Source: Taibaiella sp.
GTDB lineage: Bacteria > Bacteroidota > Bacteroidia > Chitinophagales > Chitinophagaceae
Length of the DNA stretch: 64,000 bases
Assembly: GCA_013815385.1 (NCBI GenBank)
Contig: JACDGL010000006.1
Location: 124,001 to 188,000, forward strand
Direction: 5' to 3'
The position numbers and the translations under genes were made by a program. Positions 50,523-58,736 of this stretch are shown here, in pieces (position 1 is the stretch's first letter; each line of letters begins with the position of its first letter). The notes under the pieces were generated by a model. The model was not told the origin of the DNA, ran no database searches, and was given only the letters and a program-made list of their open reading frames with translations.

Positions 50523-51491
50523 ATGTTTGCTACCAACACAGTACTAACAAATGCCCTGGAGACCATACAGCTGGAAGCGCAGTCTGTAATAAAGCTGATG
50601 CAGTTTGTGAACGGTTCATTTGCCCGTGCAGTGCGGATCATTCACGAAAGCAAGGGGCGGGTGGTAGTATCCGGTATTGGCAAAAGCGCAGTAATTGCCC
50701 AGAAGATCGTGGCTACTTTTAACTCTACCGGTACCCCTTCGTTATTTATGCACGCGGCAGATGCCATACACGGCGACCTGGGCATGATACAGCCCGATGA
50801 TACAGTGATCATCATATCTAAAAGCGGCGAAAGCCCGGAGATAAAAGTGCTGGTGCCTTTCATAAAGAATTTTGGCAACCCGGTTATAGCTATATGCGGT
50901 AGCGAAACTTCTTATCTGGCTACCCATGCTGATGTTTTTGTGAACAGCACAGTAGATAAAGAGGCATGCCCTAATAACCTGGCACCCACCACCAGCACCA
51001 CCGCACAGCTGGTAATGGGCGATGCGCTTGCTGTGTGTCTGCTGAAACTGAAGGGGTTTACCTCTAAGGATTTTGCACGGTTCCACCCGGGCGGAGCCCT
51101 GGGTAAGCGGCTGTACCTGCGAGTGGCAGATGTAAATAAGGCAAATGAGAAGCCCCACGTATCGCCCGGTAGTAATATACGGGAGATAATTTATGATATA
51201 TCAAGCAAGCGGATGGGTGCCACCGTAGTATTAAATAAAGAAGGGGGCATAGAAGGCATAATAACGGATGGCGATATACGCCGCATGCTGGAAAAGCACG
51301 AGACCTATGCACACCTGCTGGCAAGCGACATACTGACCCCGGCGCCAAAAACCATAGACGCAGGTGAGTTGGCCGCCTCAGCGCTGGAGCTGATGCAGCA
51401 ATACGATATTGCACAACTGGTAGTAACGGATAATGGCACCTATGCAGGTATGCTGCACCTGCACGATCTGTTGAGAGAAGGACTGTACTGA
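50523..51491 (+). CDS. kdsD: D-arabinose-5-phosphate isomerase
   Basis: This 322-residue enzyme makes arabinose 5-phosphate from ribulose 5-phosphate, the first step to Kdo of lipopolysaccharide. The SIS domain (about 30-180) shows V-V-V-S-G-I-G-K-S and S-K-S-G-E-S-P-E; F-H-P-G-G-A-L-G-K-R carries the conserved His. Two CBS domains follow (about 200-320), with G-I-I-T-D-G-D-I-R-R in the first. The ATG at 50523 is chosen over an upstream one at 50463 because of the promoter box directly before it and family length. Confidence 0.95.
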   Translation: MFATNTVLTNALETIQLEAQSVIKLMQFVNGSFARAVRIIHESKGRVVVSGIGKSAVIAQKIVATFNSTGTPSLFMHAADAIHGDLGMIQPDDTVIIISKSGESPEIKVLVPFIKNFGNPVIAICGSETSYLATHADVFVNSTVDKEACPNNLAPTTSTTAQLVMGDALAVCLLKLKGFTSKDFARFHPGGALGKRLYLRVADVNKANEKPHVSPGSNIREIIYDISSKRMGATVVLNKEGGIEGIITDGDIRRMLEKHETYAHLLASDILTPAPKTIDAGELAASALELMQQYDIAQLVVTDNGTYAGMLHLHDLLREGLY

Positions 51492-51513
51492 TTTATTTTA
51501 TCCTGTCGGGGTC

Positions 51514-51550
51514 CCGCCCTTGTTGGTGTCCTCACCAACAAGCTCACGAA
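51514..51550 (-). repeat. REP palindrome upstream of the RAYT gene (inverted copy)
   Basis: The core is a perfect 9-bp stem TTGTTGGTG / CACCAACAA with loop TCCT (51520-51541). Read on the minus strand, 37 bases align with the downstream copy at 52091-52127 with only a few mismatches, so the two form an inverted pair around the transposase gene. Confidence 0.8.
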
Positions 51551-51571
51551 TATTCTTATCTTAGGTTACCA

Positions 51572-52087
51572 ATGTTGATCAAATACGACTGCACCTTCTT
51601 CACTGCCACAATATTAGAATGGAAACATGCTTTGGCAGAGGCTGAGGGCAAACAAATCATTACCGACAGCCTGAGCTTTTTGGTAAATGATGGCAGAGCA
51701 TATGTGAATGCATTTGTAATAATGGATAACCATATCCATTTGATATGGCATATACGTGAACCGCATAACCGTGAAGTAGTACAGAGGGATTTTTTGAGAT
51801 ACACTGCGAGTGAGATAATAAAGCGAATACGGCAGTTAGCCCCTGAGCGGCTTAATGAATATAGGGTAAATGCCGCGGACAGAAAATATCAGATATGGGA
51901 ACGGAATGCACTGAGTATAGCATTATGGAGCGAAGAGGTGCTTTTGCAAAAAATTAATTACCTTCATCAAAACCCGGTAAGAAAGGGTTTTTGTGAAAGA
52001 CCTGAAGACTATAAGTATAGCAGTGCCGGGTATTATCTGACTGGCGATAAGAGGTATTCATTTTTAACCCATTTCAGATATGCCTAA
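51572..52087 (+). mobile_element. REP-associated tyrosine transposase (RAYT, IS200/IS605-like Y1 family)
   Basis: This 171-residue single-domain Y1 transposase has the HUH motif H-I-H at 54-56 (M-D-N-H-I-H-L-I-W-H) and the catalytic Tyr130 in K-I-N-Y-L-H-Q-N-P-V-R-K-G, the diagnostic RAYT Y-x-H-x-N-P signature. It nicks and joins single-stranded DNA at REP hairpins. Unlike IS200 it is usually a single chromosomal copy that mobilises REP/REPIN sequences in trans. Oppositely oriented palindromes flank the gene at 51514-51550 and 52091-52127. The ORF is intact, so the enzyme may be active. Confidence 0.9.
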
Positions 52088-52090
52088 CCC

Positions 52091-52127
52091 TTCGCGAGCC
52101 TGTTGGTGAGGACACCAACAGTGGCGA
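52091..52127 (+). repeat. REP palindrome downstream of the RAYT gene
   Basis: The core stem TGTTGGTG / CACCAACA with loop AGGA (52101-52120) is flanked by an outer TTCGC ... GCGAA pair. The loop AGGA is the complement of the upstream loop TCCT, which shows the copies are inverted relative to each other. Confidence 0.8.
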
Positions 52128-52231
52128 AAAAAATATTTTAAAGCATTCGCTATCTCTTTAGTAAGAGCAGCCTAGTCCTGAAGCAGAGACTCCGCTGGGG
52201 CGATATTATTGACTCTAATCAACATGAATTT

Positions 52232-52831
52232 TCAAAAATACTCAGCCTTTAATTCTTGAACTTCCCGATATGATAAATTTAACATGGTAATCAGGTCATG
52301 GAAACCAATTAAACCTGACTTACAATATTCAATCAACAGCGGTTTAATTAATACAATGTCATCTGATTTTTTGCGTTGAAAAAATACTTTTCTTTCGCCA
52401 CCATTTACGAAGTAAATAGTAATACTATTATCGATACCGTTAGACAATAATCCATTTAAGCTGCGAAAGGAGATACCAGTCTCCTGTCCGTCCCAATCAT
52501 AGAAATAAAATTTGAGTGTTTTTATATCAGTAATTGGAATTGTTTTACTATCAAAAATAATTTTTTCTGGTTTCAGCTGTATTTCTCCTTGAATATAACC
52601 TTTTAGCATTTTATGGGTTGAATACCTTGTGAATAGTCTATAAATAAAGTGAATAAAAAATATAAACGCTAAAGACAATCTTAGCACCAAATTAAGTTGC
52701 TCGCCAATGGGTAATACTATGACCAAACAGATCGCGCCCATCAGTGTAAAATTAATAGCATCCGGAGTCCAATAAAATTTCTTTACTGGATAGAAAATCG
52801 GATATGATATTGCAATTTCAACATTCTCCAC
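52232..52831 (-). CDS. Hypothetical two-helix membrane protein, AT-rich orphan
   Basis: The product is about 199 residues from the GTG at 52831; an ORF start at 52909 would overlap ruvC. Residues about 25-45 and 50-70 are two adjacent membrane helices, followed by a cytoplasmic or periplasmic domain of alternating charged and aromatic residues ending K-A-E-Y-F. It resembles PH-like bacterial domains behind a membrane anchor, but I do not recognise it. The DNA is visibly richer in A and T than neighbouring genes and lies beside the RAYT element, suggesting recent acquisition. Confidence 0.6.
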   Translation of the reverse strand: MENVEIAISYPIFYPVKKFYWTPDAINFTLMGAICLVIVLPIGEQLNLVLRLSLAFIFFIHFIYRLFTRYSTHKMLKGYIQGEIQLKPEKIIFDSKTIPITDIKTLKFYFYDWDGQETGISFRSLNGLLSNGIDNSITIYFVNGGERKVFFQRKKSDDIVLIKPLLIEYCKSGLIGFHDLITMLNLSYREVQELKAEYF

Positions 52832-52868
52832 GTTATCTCCAATATAACATTTTTCACGGTTTTGTTTC

Positions 52869-53459
52869 CTACTTCTGCACCCGCTCCGGATTAGCCGATA
52901 TAAACGCATCCCAAGATGATGCCTTTTTAGCCGACTTCTTCGCGGCCGTTGGTAACTCGCTCTTCAACTCCGGATTACGGTTCTGGTAATGATGGCACAG
53001 CGCTACCGCCACGGCATCGGAGGCATCCATAAAGCGTATGTCTTCTGTGAACTTTAAGGTATGCTGCAGCATTACCCACACTTGCTCCTTAGTGGCATTA
53101 CCCCGGCCGGTAACTGATTGCTTTATTTTACGCGGTGCATATTCGGTTGCCTGCAGCCCGCACATCATGGCAGCAGCCATAGCCACACCCTGCGCGCGGC
53201 CCAGCTTTAGCATACTCTGTACATTCTTCCCGAAGAAAGGCGCCTCTATTGCTACGGCAACAGGCATGTGCAGTTTTATCAGGCTATCCATCTTATTGAA
53301 TATCGCTTCCAGCCGTTCGGCGTGGTCCTTATTCTTCGAAAGTTGCAATACCCCCATTTCTACCAGTGAAACATTACTTTTGTTCACTGCTATAAGGCCG
53401 TAGCCCATTACTAAAGTGCCTGGATCTATACCGAGTATGATGTGTGGATGCGGGTGCAA
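52869..53459 (-). CDS. ruvC: Holliday junction resolvase RuvC
   Basis: This enzyme of about 196 residues cuts Holliday junctions with RuvAB. It begins with I-I-L-G-I-D-P-G-T (catalytic Asp), followed by A-I-E-A-P-F-F-G-K-N (second acidic residue), then K-Q-S-V-T-G-R-G and D-A-S-D-A-V-A-V-A-L-C-H with the final Asp pair. I choose the TTG at 53459 because a longer ORF (ATG 53501) would overlap the divergent gene's start and include a TACTTTTG promoter box. The C-terminal 40-residue extension is basic. All family residues are present. Confidence 0.92.
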   Translation of the reverse strand: MHPHPHIILGIDPGTLVMGYGLIAVNKSNVSLVEMGVLQLSKNKDHAERLEAIFNKMDSLIKLHMPVAVAIEAPFFGKNVQSMLKLGRAQGVAMAAAMMCGLQATEYAPRKIKQSVTGRGNATKEQVWVMLQHTLKFTEDIRFMDASDAVAVALCHHYQNRNPELKSELPTAAKKSAKKASSWDAFISANPERVQK

Positions 53460-53463
53460 ATGA

Positions 53464-54414
53464 TTGATATTCTTGAACAAAAGTACCAAAATATGGCTCA
53501 ATTACAGTATTGGCGCTGCCCTCTCGGTATTGCTGCTCTGGGGTATTTACCTGCAGGTAGCCAGCCAGCTCCATAGTATCAATGCCGATAGCTGGAAGCA
53601 TACCGGCGATCGTGTTTTCATTTATGCCTGCCTTTTGCTGATGCCGGTAAATATATGCCTCGAAGCATGGAAATGGCAAAAGCTGGCCAGTTCGGCTACA
53701 CCCATATCTTTCGGCTATGCCTTACAAAGCTACATGGCAGGGCTGGCCTTCTCTATGGTTACACCCAACAGGATAGGGGAATACCCCGGCCGTATCCTCT
53801 ACATGAAGCGAAAGAATACTTTTCGCCTCATAAGTGTTTCCATACTTGGCGCTATGGCACAGATGCTGGCTCTTTTTGTATTCGGTACTATGGGTCTGAT
53901 ATATTATAATATCGCTTTCCCCGGTACTATTTGGCTCATCCTGCTCGGTGGTTGTATTGTGGTTACACTGTTTATAGTGTGGCTATACCTGCACATAGAA
54001 ACATGGTTGCCATTGCTGGGAAGATTTAAATGGGCGAGGAAATATAATATATATGCGCAATTGCTGAAAAGGTTCCAGCGTAAGGAACAATTACAGATAT
54101 TCCTTATATCGCTGCTGCGATTTGGGGTATTTACGGCACAGTATTTGTTTTTTCTAAGGTGGATGAATGTTGAAATGCCGCTTGCGCAGGGCTATTGTAT
54201 GGCATCCCTGTTTTTCTGGGCTATAGCTATTATTCCCTCTATAGCGCTTGCAGAGCTTGGGGAAAGGGGGCAGGTAAGCTTATTTATTTTTCATCATTTC
54301 TCTGCTAATACGCTTGGTATACTGGGCGCTACCATGGGGATATGGTTCCTCAACCTGATAATACCTTCAATTATTGGCAGTATATTGTTGTTGAGGATGA
54401 GGGTATTGCGGTGA
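53464..54414 (+). CDS. LPG-synthase-TM-type (flippase-like) membrane protein
   Basis: This 316-residue protein has about eight membrane helices and belongs to the lysylphosphatidylglycerol synthase transmembrane-region family (UPF0104/AglD-like). The family motif appears as P-N-R-I-G-E-Y-P-G-R near residue 105, where others have T-P-G-x-x-G-E. No soluble synthase domain follows, so it is the membrane part only, thought to flip lipids or lipid-linked substrates. It is divergent from ruvC and followed after 28 bp by the DUF3108 gene. Confidence 0.8.
   Translation: MIFLNKSTKIWLNYSIGAALSVLLLWGIYLQVASQLHSINADSWKHTGDRVFIYACLLLMPVNICLEAWKWQKLASSATPISFGYALQSYMAGLAFSMVTPNRIGEYPGRILYMKRKNTFRLISVSILGAMAQMLALFVFGTMGLIYYNIAFPGTIWLILLGGCIVVTLFIVWLYLHIETWLPLLGRFKWARKYNIYAQLLKRFQRKEQLQIFLISLLRFGVFTAQYLFFLRWMNVEMPLAQGYCMASLFFWAIAIIPSIALAELGERGQVSLFIFHHFSANTLGILGATMGIWFLNLIIPSIIGSILLLRMRVLR
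53478..53485 (-). promoter_or_regulatory. -7 promoter box of ruvC inside the divergent gene's start
   Basis: Minus-strand TACTTTTG matches TAnnTTTG, 18 bases upstream of the ruvC TTG start, and lies within the first codons of the flippase-like gene, so transcription of the two may interfere. Confidence 0.45.
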
Positions 54415-54442
54415 TAATCGTTTTAAACTGTATTAATAATTT

Positions 54443-55246
54443 ATGAATTTGCTCACAAGGACAGGATACTTATTTACGATAGGATTATTAATAGTTCAGG
54501 GTGCCTGGGCGCAGAATGATTTTTGCGGCATCAGGAACACCAGCTTCCAGGAGGGCGAGCGAATGCACTTCAAAGTGTATTACAATGTGAGCAAGCTATG
54601 GATAGGCGCAGGCGATGCGGTATTCACTACTGCTCTGGAAGAGTTGAATGGTAGAAAGGTGTACCATATCACGGGTGATGGACGCACATCAAAATCTTAC
54701 GAGATGTTTTACAAGGTGCGTGATAATTACGAATCCTTTATAGATGTGGAAACTATGTTGCCGGTTAAGTTCATCCGTAATGTGAACGAAGGCGGGTTTA
54801 AGATCTACAACAATGTAACTTTCAACCAGAAGATTGGGCAGGCTGTATCTACCAAGGGGATATATACAGTACCAAGATGTGTGCAGGATGTGCTATCTAC
54901 CATCTACTACGCCCGCAATATAGATTACAATAAATATAAGCCCGGAGACAAGATACCCTTCAGCATGTTCCTCGATGACCAGGTGTACCATCTGTATATA
55001 CGATACATGGGTAAGGAAGAAGTAACCACACGCTATGGGAAATTCAATGCCATTAAGATAGTACCCTTGCTGATAGAAGGGACCATATTTAAAGGGGGAG
55101 AAAAAATGCAGGTTTGGGTGAGTGATGATAACAACCATCTGCCCCTGCGTATAGAAAGCCCGATACTGATAGGCAGCGTAAAGGTGGACCTAATGGGATA
55201 CGATAATCTTAGAAATCCGGTTACCAGCCTTATAAAAAAGAAATAA
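54443..55246 (+). CDS. DUF3108-domain periplasmic protein
   Basis: This 267-residue protein has a Sec signal peptide (cleaved after W-A-Q). The mature part follows the DUF3108 pattern: F-Q-E-G-E-R-M-H-F-K-V-Y-Y-N, W-I-G-A-G-D-A-V-F, then V-Y-H-I-T-G-D-G-R-T-S-K-S-Y-E-M-F-Y-K-V-R-D and P-F-S-M-F-L-D-D-Q-V-Y. It is probably a beta-barrel-like lipid- or glycan-handling protein. It sits between a flippase-like gene and an ammonia-lyase/FabG pair. Function is unknown. Confidence 0.8.
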   Translation: MNLLTRTGYLFTIGLLIVQGAWAQNDFCGIRNTSFQEGERMHFKVYYNVSKLWIGAGDAVFTTALEELNGRKVYHITGDGRTSKSYEMFYKVRDNYESFIDVETMLPVKFIRNVNEGGFKIYNNVTFNQKIGQAVSTKGIYTVPRCVQDVLSTIYYARNIDYNKYKPGDKIPFSMFLDDQVYHLYIRYMGKEEVTTRYGKFNAIKIVPLLIEGTIFKGGEKMQVWVSDDNNHLPLRIESPILIGSVKVDLMGYDNLRNPVTSLIKKK

Positions 55247-55288
55247 GCCCTTATTTTTACACGCACACACATACTTCTCTAATTTATC

Positions 55289-56842
55289 ATGATATCTATC
55301 GGGGGCAGAAAGCTTGACATACAACTGTTTGAACAGATCATTATAGGGCAACAAGAATTTACAGTATCCCCGGCAGCTATTAAGGAAGTCTCGCGTAGCT
55401 ATCAGTTCCTTACCACTTTTTCTAAAGACAAGCTTATTTACGGCATCAATACCGGCTTCGGGCCTATGGTGCAGTACCGTATAGATGATGCTGACCGCAG
55501 GCAGCTGCAATACAACCTGGTGCGCAGCCATAGTTCCGGCATGGGACAATTGCTTTCACCGTTGCATAGCAGGGCGTTAATGCTGGCGCGTATGCATACA
55601 TTGTTGCTGGGCTATTCGGGCATACATGCAGATGCTGCAATACTGATGGCTACCCTTATCAATAACCGGGCTTATCCATGCGTATATGCGCATGGCGGTG
55701 TAGGTGCCAGTGGCGACCTGGTACAACTGGCACACCTGGCGCTGGGCCTGATAGGCGAGGGAGACTTTTGGTATAATGGTAAAATAGTACCAGCCGTACA
55801 GGTATTTAAGAAGTTGGGTATAGAACCCATGCAGATACACATACGCGAGGGGCTGGCTATACTTAATGGCACATCTGCCATGACGGGTATAGGGGCTCTG
55901 AATGTGATAATGGCGCGGCGCCTGGTGCAGCTGAGCACATTATTTTCCCTGATGGTAAATGAGGTGATGGAAGCATTTGATGACCATTTTTCTGAAGAAC
56001 TGAATGCCGTAAAAAAACATCGCGGCCAGCAGCAGGTGGCAGCGTGGATGCGGAGCAATGGTAAAAAAAGCAAACTGCTGTGCAAGCGCGATGCGTTGTA
56101 CAATAAAAAAATAACTGACCAGGTAGTAGATGAGCGCGTACAGGAATCCTACTCTATACGTTGTGTTCCGCAGATATTGGGCGCTATACTTGATACTGTT
56201 ACCAATGCCATAACTGTGGTAGAGGATGAGTTGAATTCAGTAAACGACAATCCGGTAATAGACAGGAAGAATGGAAATATTTTTCATGGCGGTAATTTTC
56301 ATGGCGACTATGTAGCGCTGGAGATGGATAAGGTAAAGATAGCAGTCACCAAGCTGTCTATGCTGGCAGAGCGGCAATTGAATTTTTTGCTCAATCCTGC
56401 GATCAACCAAAAGCTACCAGCTTTTGTAAATGCAGGCAAGCTGGGCCTCAACTTTGGCATGCAGGGCATGCAATACCCTGCTACATCTACTGTTGCGGAG
56501 AATCAGGCTTTGAGCACACCCATGTATATCCACAGTATTCCCAACAACAATGACAACCAGGATATTGTAAGCATGGGCACTAATGCCGCTATGATGTGCG
56601 ACAGGGTGATAGATAATACATTTGAAGTGCTGGCAGTAGAGTTGGCTGCACTGATGCAGGCGGTGGATGTGACCAATGCCGCAGGCAAACTATCGCCTGC
56701 TAATAAATGGATATACCAGCAGGGGCGTAAATTGTTTCCGTATTTTGAGGAAGATATAACCCCCTCTAAAAAATTACAGGCGCTGAAGCAATGGCTGATG
56801 GGTACAGACGTTGCAACACACCTGGGTAAAGAACTAAACTAA
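55289..56842 (+). CDS. MIO-type aromatic amino acid / histidine ammonia-lyase
   Basis: This 517-residue enzyme belongs to the HAL/PAL/TAL family. The prosthetic group forms from A-S-G at 140-142 (G-V-G-A-S-G-D-L-V-Q). Other signatures are N-T-G-F-G-P near 53, R-S-H-S-S-G near 75, L-N-G-T-S-A-M and S-V-N-D-N-P-V. The S-H pair at the selectivity position resembles histidine lyases, but the segment N-D-N-Q-D-I-V-S-M-G differs from typical HutH. With fabG six bases downstream, this favours the tyrosine lyases of flexirubin/aryl polyene pathways. Without hutU/hutI nearby, histidine degradation is not supported by context. Confidence 0.85.
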   Translation: MISIGGRKLDIQLFEQIIIGQQEFTVSPAAIKEVSRSYQFLTTFSKDKLIYGINTGFGPMVQYRIDDADRRQLQYNLVRSHSSGMGQLLSPLHSRALMLARMHTLLLGYSGIHADAAILMATLINNRAYPCVYAHGGVGASGDLVQLAHLALGLIGEGDFWYNGKIVPAVQVFKKLGIEPMQIHIREGLAILNGTSAMTGIGALNVIMARRLVQLSTLFSLMVNEVMEAFDDHFSEELNAVKKHRGQQQVAAWMRSNGKKSKLLCKRDALYNKKITDQVVDERVQESYSIRCVPQILGAILDTVTNAITVVEDELNSVNDNPVIDRKNGNIFHGGNFHGDYVALEMDKVKIAVTKLSMLAERQLNFLLNPAINQKLPAFVNAGKLGLNFGMQGMQYPATSTVAENQALSTPMYIHSIPNNNDNQDIVSMGTNAAMMCDRVIDNTFEVLAVELAALMQAVDVTNAAGKLSPANKWIYQQGRKLFPYFEEDITPSKKLQALKQWLMGTDVATHLGKELN

Positions 56843-56848
56843 GGCCTG

Positions 56849-57586
56849 GTGGAAAAGAAAAGATACGCACTGGTTACCGGTGGCTCGCGCGGCATAGGGC
56901 GTGCTATATGCGTAGCGCTTGCTGCAAATGGTTACCATATCCTCATCAACTACAAGGGCAATAAAGAAGCCGCAGAAGAGACCGCAAGACTGGTAGCAGA
57001 GCAGGGTACATTGGCTACGTTGCTGTGTTTTGATGTAGCTGCACGCGATGGCGTGCGGAAAGTTTTGACCCAGTGGGCAGAGGATAATAAAGATGCCGTT
57101 ATAGAAATACTGGTCAACAACGCAGGTATACGCAACGATACATTACTCCCCATGATGGCCGATGACCAGTGGGACACTGTGCTGGATACCAACCTGCAGG
57201 GAATGTACAATGTTACAAAGCAGGTGCTTACCCCTATGCTGCTCCACCGCTATGGGCGCATCATCAATATTGTATCGCTGAGTGGTATCAAAGGCATGCC
57301 AGGGCAGGTAAACTACTCTGCTGCCAAGGCAGGCGTAATAGGCGCTACCAAGGCGCTGGCCCAGGAAGTAGGTAAGCGTAATATAACCGTTAATGCAATA
57401 GCACCCGGCTTTATAAAAACAGACATGACCGGTGAGCTCAATGAGCAGGAATTATCAGCAATGATACCCGTAAAGCGTTTCGGAACTCCTGAAGAAGTAG
57501 CCGCACTGGCGGCATTTCTCGCATCAGCACAGGCTGGCTATATCACCGGGCAGGTGATATCAGTAAACGGCGGCCTCTATACCTGA
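56849..57586 (+). CDS. fabG: 3-oxoacyl-ACP reductase (FabG-type SDR)
   Basis: This 245-residue short-chain dehydrogenase has a GTG start. The NADPH-binding T-G-G-S-R-G-I-G (9-16), N-N-A-G near 92, the catalytic Ser in I-V-S-L-S-G, the Y-S-A-A-K motif and a P-G-F-I-K-T-D-M loop match FabG. It reduces beta-ketoacyl-ACP. It overlaps functionally with the ammonia-lyase gene six bases upstream, a pairing seen in flexirubin/aryl-polyene clusters, so it may serve polyene rather than general fatty-acid synthesis. A genome-level search for a second fabG near acpP would settle this. Confidence 0.9.
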   Translation: MEKKRYALVTGGSRGIGRAICVALAANGYHILINYKGNKEAAEETARLVAEQGTLATLLCFDVAARDGVRKVLTQWAEDNKDAVIEILVNNAGIRNDTLLPMMADDQWDTVLDTNLQGMYNVTKQVLTPMLLHRYGRIINIVSLSGIKGMPGQVNYSAAKAGVIGATKALAQEVGKRNITVNAIAPGFIKTDMTGELNEQELSAMIPVKRFGTPEEVAALAAFLASAQAGYITGQVISVNGGLYT

Positions 57587-57588
57587 TC

Positions 57589-58596
57589 TTATTGCTTTAT
57601 AAATTGGTACACCTGTTTATTGCCTTGCGCGCTAAGCTGTAGCAGGTACATACCTGTTGGCAATGCTATAGTGTTTATGTGTGTACTGTTGCCTGTTATA
57701 GAACCGCTCACCCCGGTTGTTTTGCCGCTTACGGATATTACTTCGTAAGTAGTGCCGGCAGCGTTATCAACTATTATTTCATTGCGGCTGGTAGTAGGGT
57801 ACACGGCAATATTTTTCATCGTTGTATTGCCTATTCCCAAACGTATAGGAGAGAAACGGATGGTCAGGTTATCAAGTGATCCAAGCACCGTCTGTCCGGT
57901 ATGGGTAACGTTATAAAAATGGTAATTGATGCTATCAAGGGTGATAGATGTAGGGAAGCCCGCCGGCATATAAAGGGTGCCATCGCCATACCTGTTCTGG
58001 CGGTAAGAATAGCCCAGCACAGGTGACCCGCCTGTAGCTGGAAAATATAAAGATTCATTACCGGAGGTAATGTGAGAGGTGCCGTAGTGCATCTCTATCA
58101 CATTGGTACCCTCGTACAGCCATATCTGGAAGTTGACAAAATCGTTCAGTGTGCTGAAGTTCGCATACTCTTTGGCAAAGCCTGCGTTGGCGACCTGCAC
58201 TTTAAATATGCGGCTGGGTGCAGTGCCTTCTGTTTTATAAGTAATAGGAGATGCGCTGGTACCTGCTGCTATGCCCCTGTCTACAAGAGCGGCGCTGTAC
58301 ATCAGGAAGCCATGCAGCAGTGCATTGGTGGAAGTATCTACAGAAAAACCATTTTCCTTATGCAGGTAAAATACAGGAGTAGTAGTCACATCTACCTGGA
58401 AGGTAAAAGGTATGGAGGCTGAAAAACTCTGTGTGCTATCCCAGGGCGTACTGCTGTTCATAGCAGTGGCGCCTGTTAAAGAAGTGTAGGGGCTGCCCGT
58501 TACATTGCTGGGCATATAGATAACGCGCTGTGCTACGGCAGGCACAGATGCAGATAGGGCTGCAATGAGCAGGGAGTTAAGTAAAAGGTTCTTCAT
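57589..58596 (-). CDS. Secreted beta-sandwich protein with degenerate T9SS sorting domain
   Basis: This 335-residue protein starts at M-K-N-L-L-L-N (the longer ORF adds no signal features), with a signal peptide to about V-A-Q. The core (about 30-255) shares I-T-Y-K-T-E-G-T, K-V-Q-V-A-N-A-G and V-N-F-Q-I-W-L-Y-E-G-T-N-V-I-E-M-H-Y-G with the protein at 45250-46227. The C-terminal part has the T9SS type A outline (I-A-V-Y-P-T-T-S, then L-P-T-G-M-Y-L-L-Q) but lacks the usual Y-P-N-P. It is convergent with fabG, two bases between stops. Probably a surface-exposed protein of unknown function. Confidence 0.75.
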   Translation of the reverse strand: MKNLLLNSLLIAALSASVPAVAQRVIYMPSNVTGSPYTSLTGATAMNSSTPWDSTQSFSASIPFTFQVDVTTTPVFYLHKENGFSVDTSTNALLHGFLMYSAALVDRGIAAGTSASPITYKTEGTAPSRIFKVQVANAGFAKEYANFSTLNDFVNFQIWLYEGTNVIEMHYGTSHITSGNESLYFPATGGSPVLGYSYRQNRYGDGTLYMPAGFPTSITLDSINYHFYNVTHTGQTVLGSLDNLTIRFSPIRLGIGNTTMKNIAVYPTTSRNEIIVDNAAGTTYEVISVSGKTTGVSGSITGNSTHINTIALPTGMYLLQLSAQGNKQVYQFIKQ

Positions 58597-58736
58597 AGGT
58601 TGATTATTATTGATGGAAATATACAGAAAAAACAGCAAAATGATTAATCCAAAGCCCTATTGATACAATATCCCAATTCAGAAAGCAGATGTTGAGGCAC
58701 GGAATTATTACCAACTTATATAAAGAGTAAAAAATA

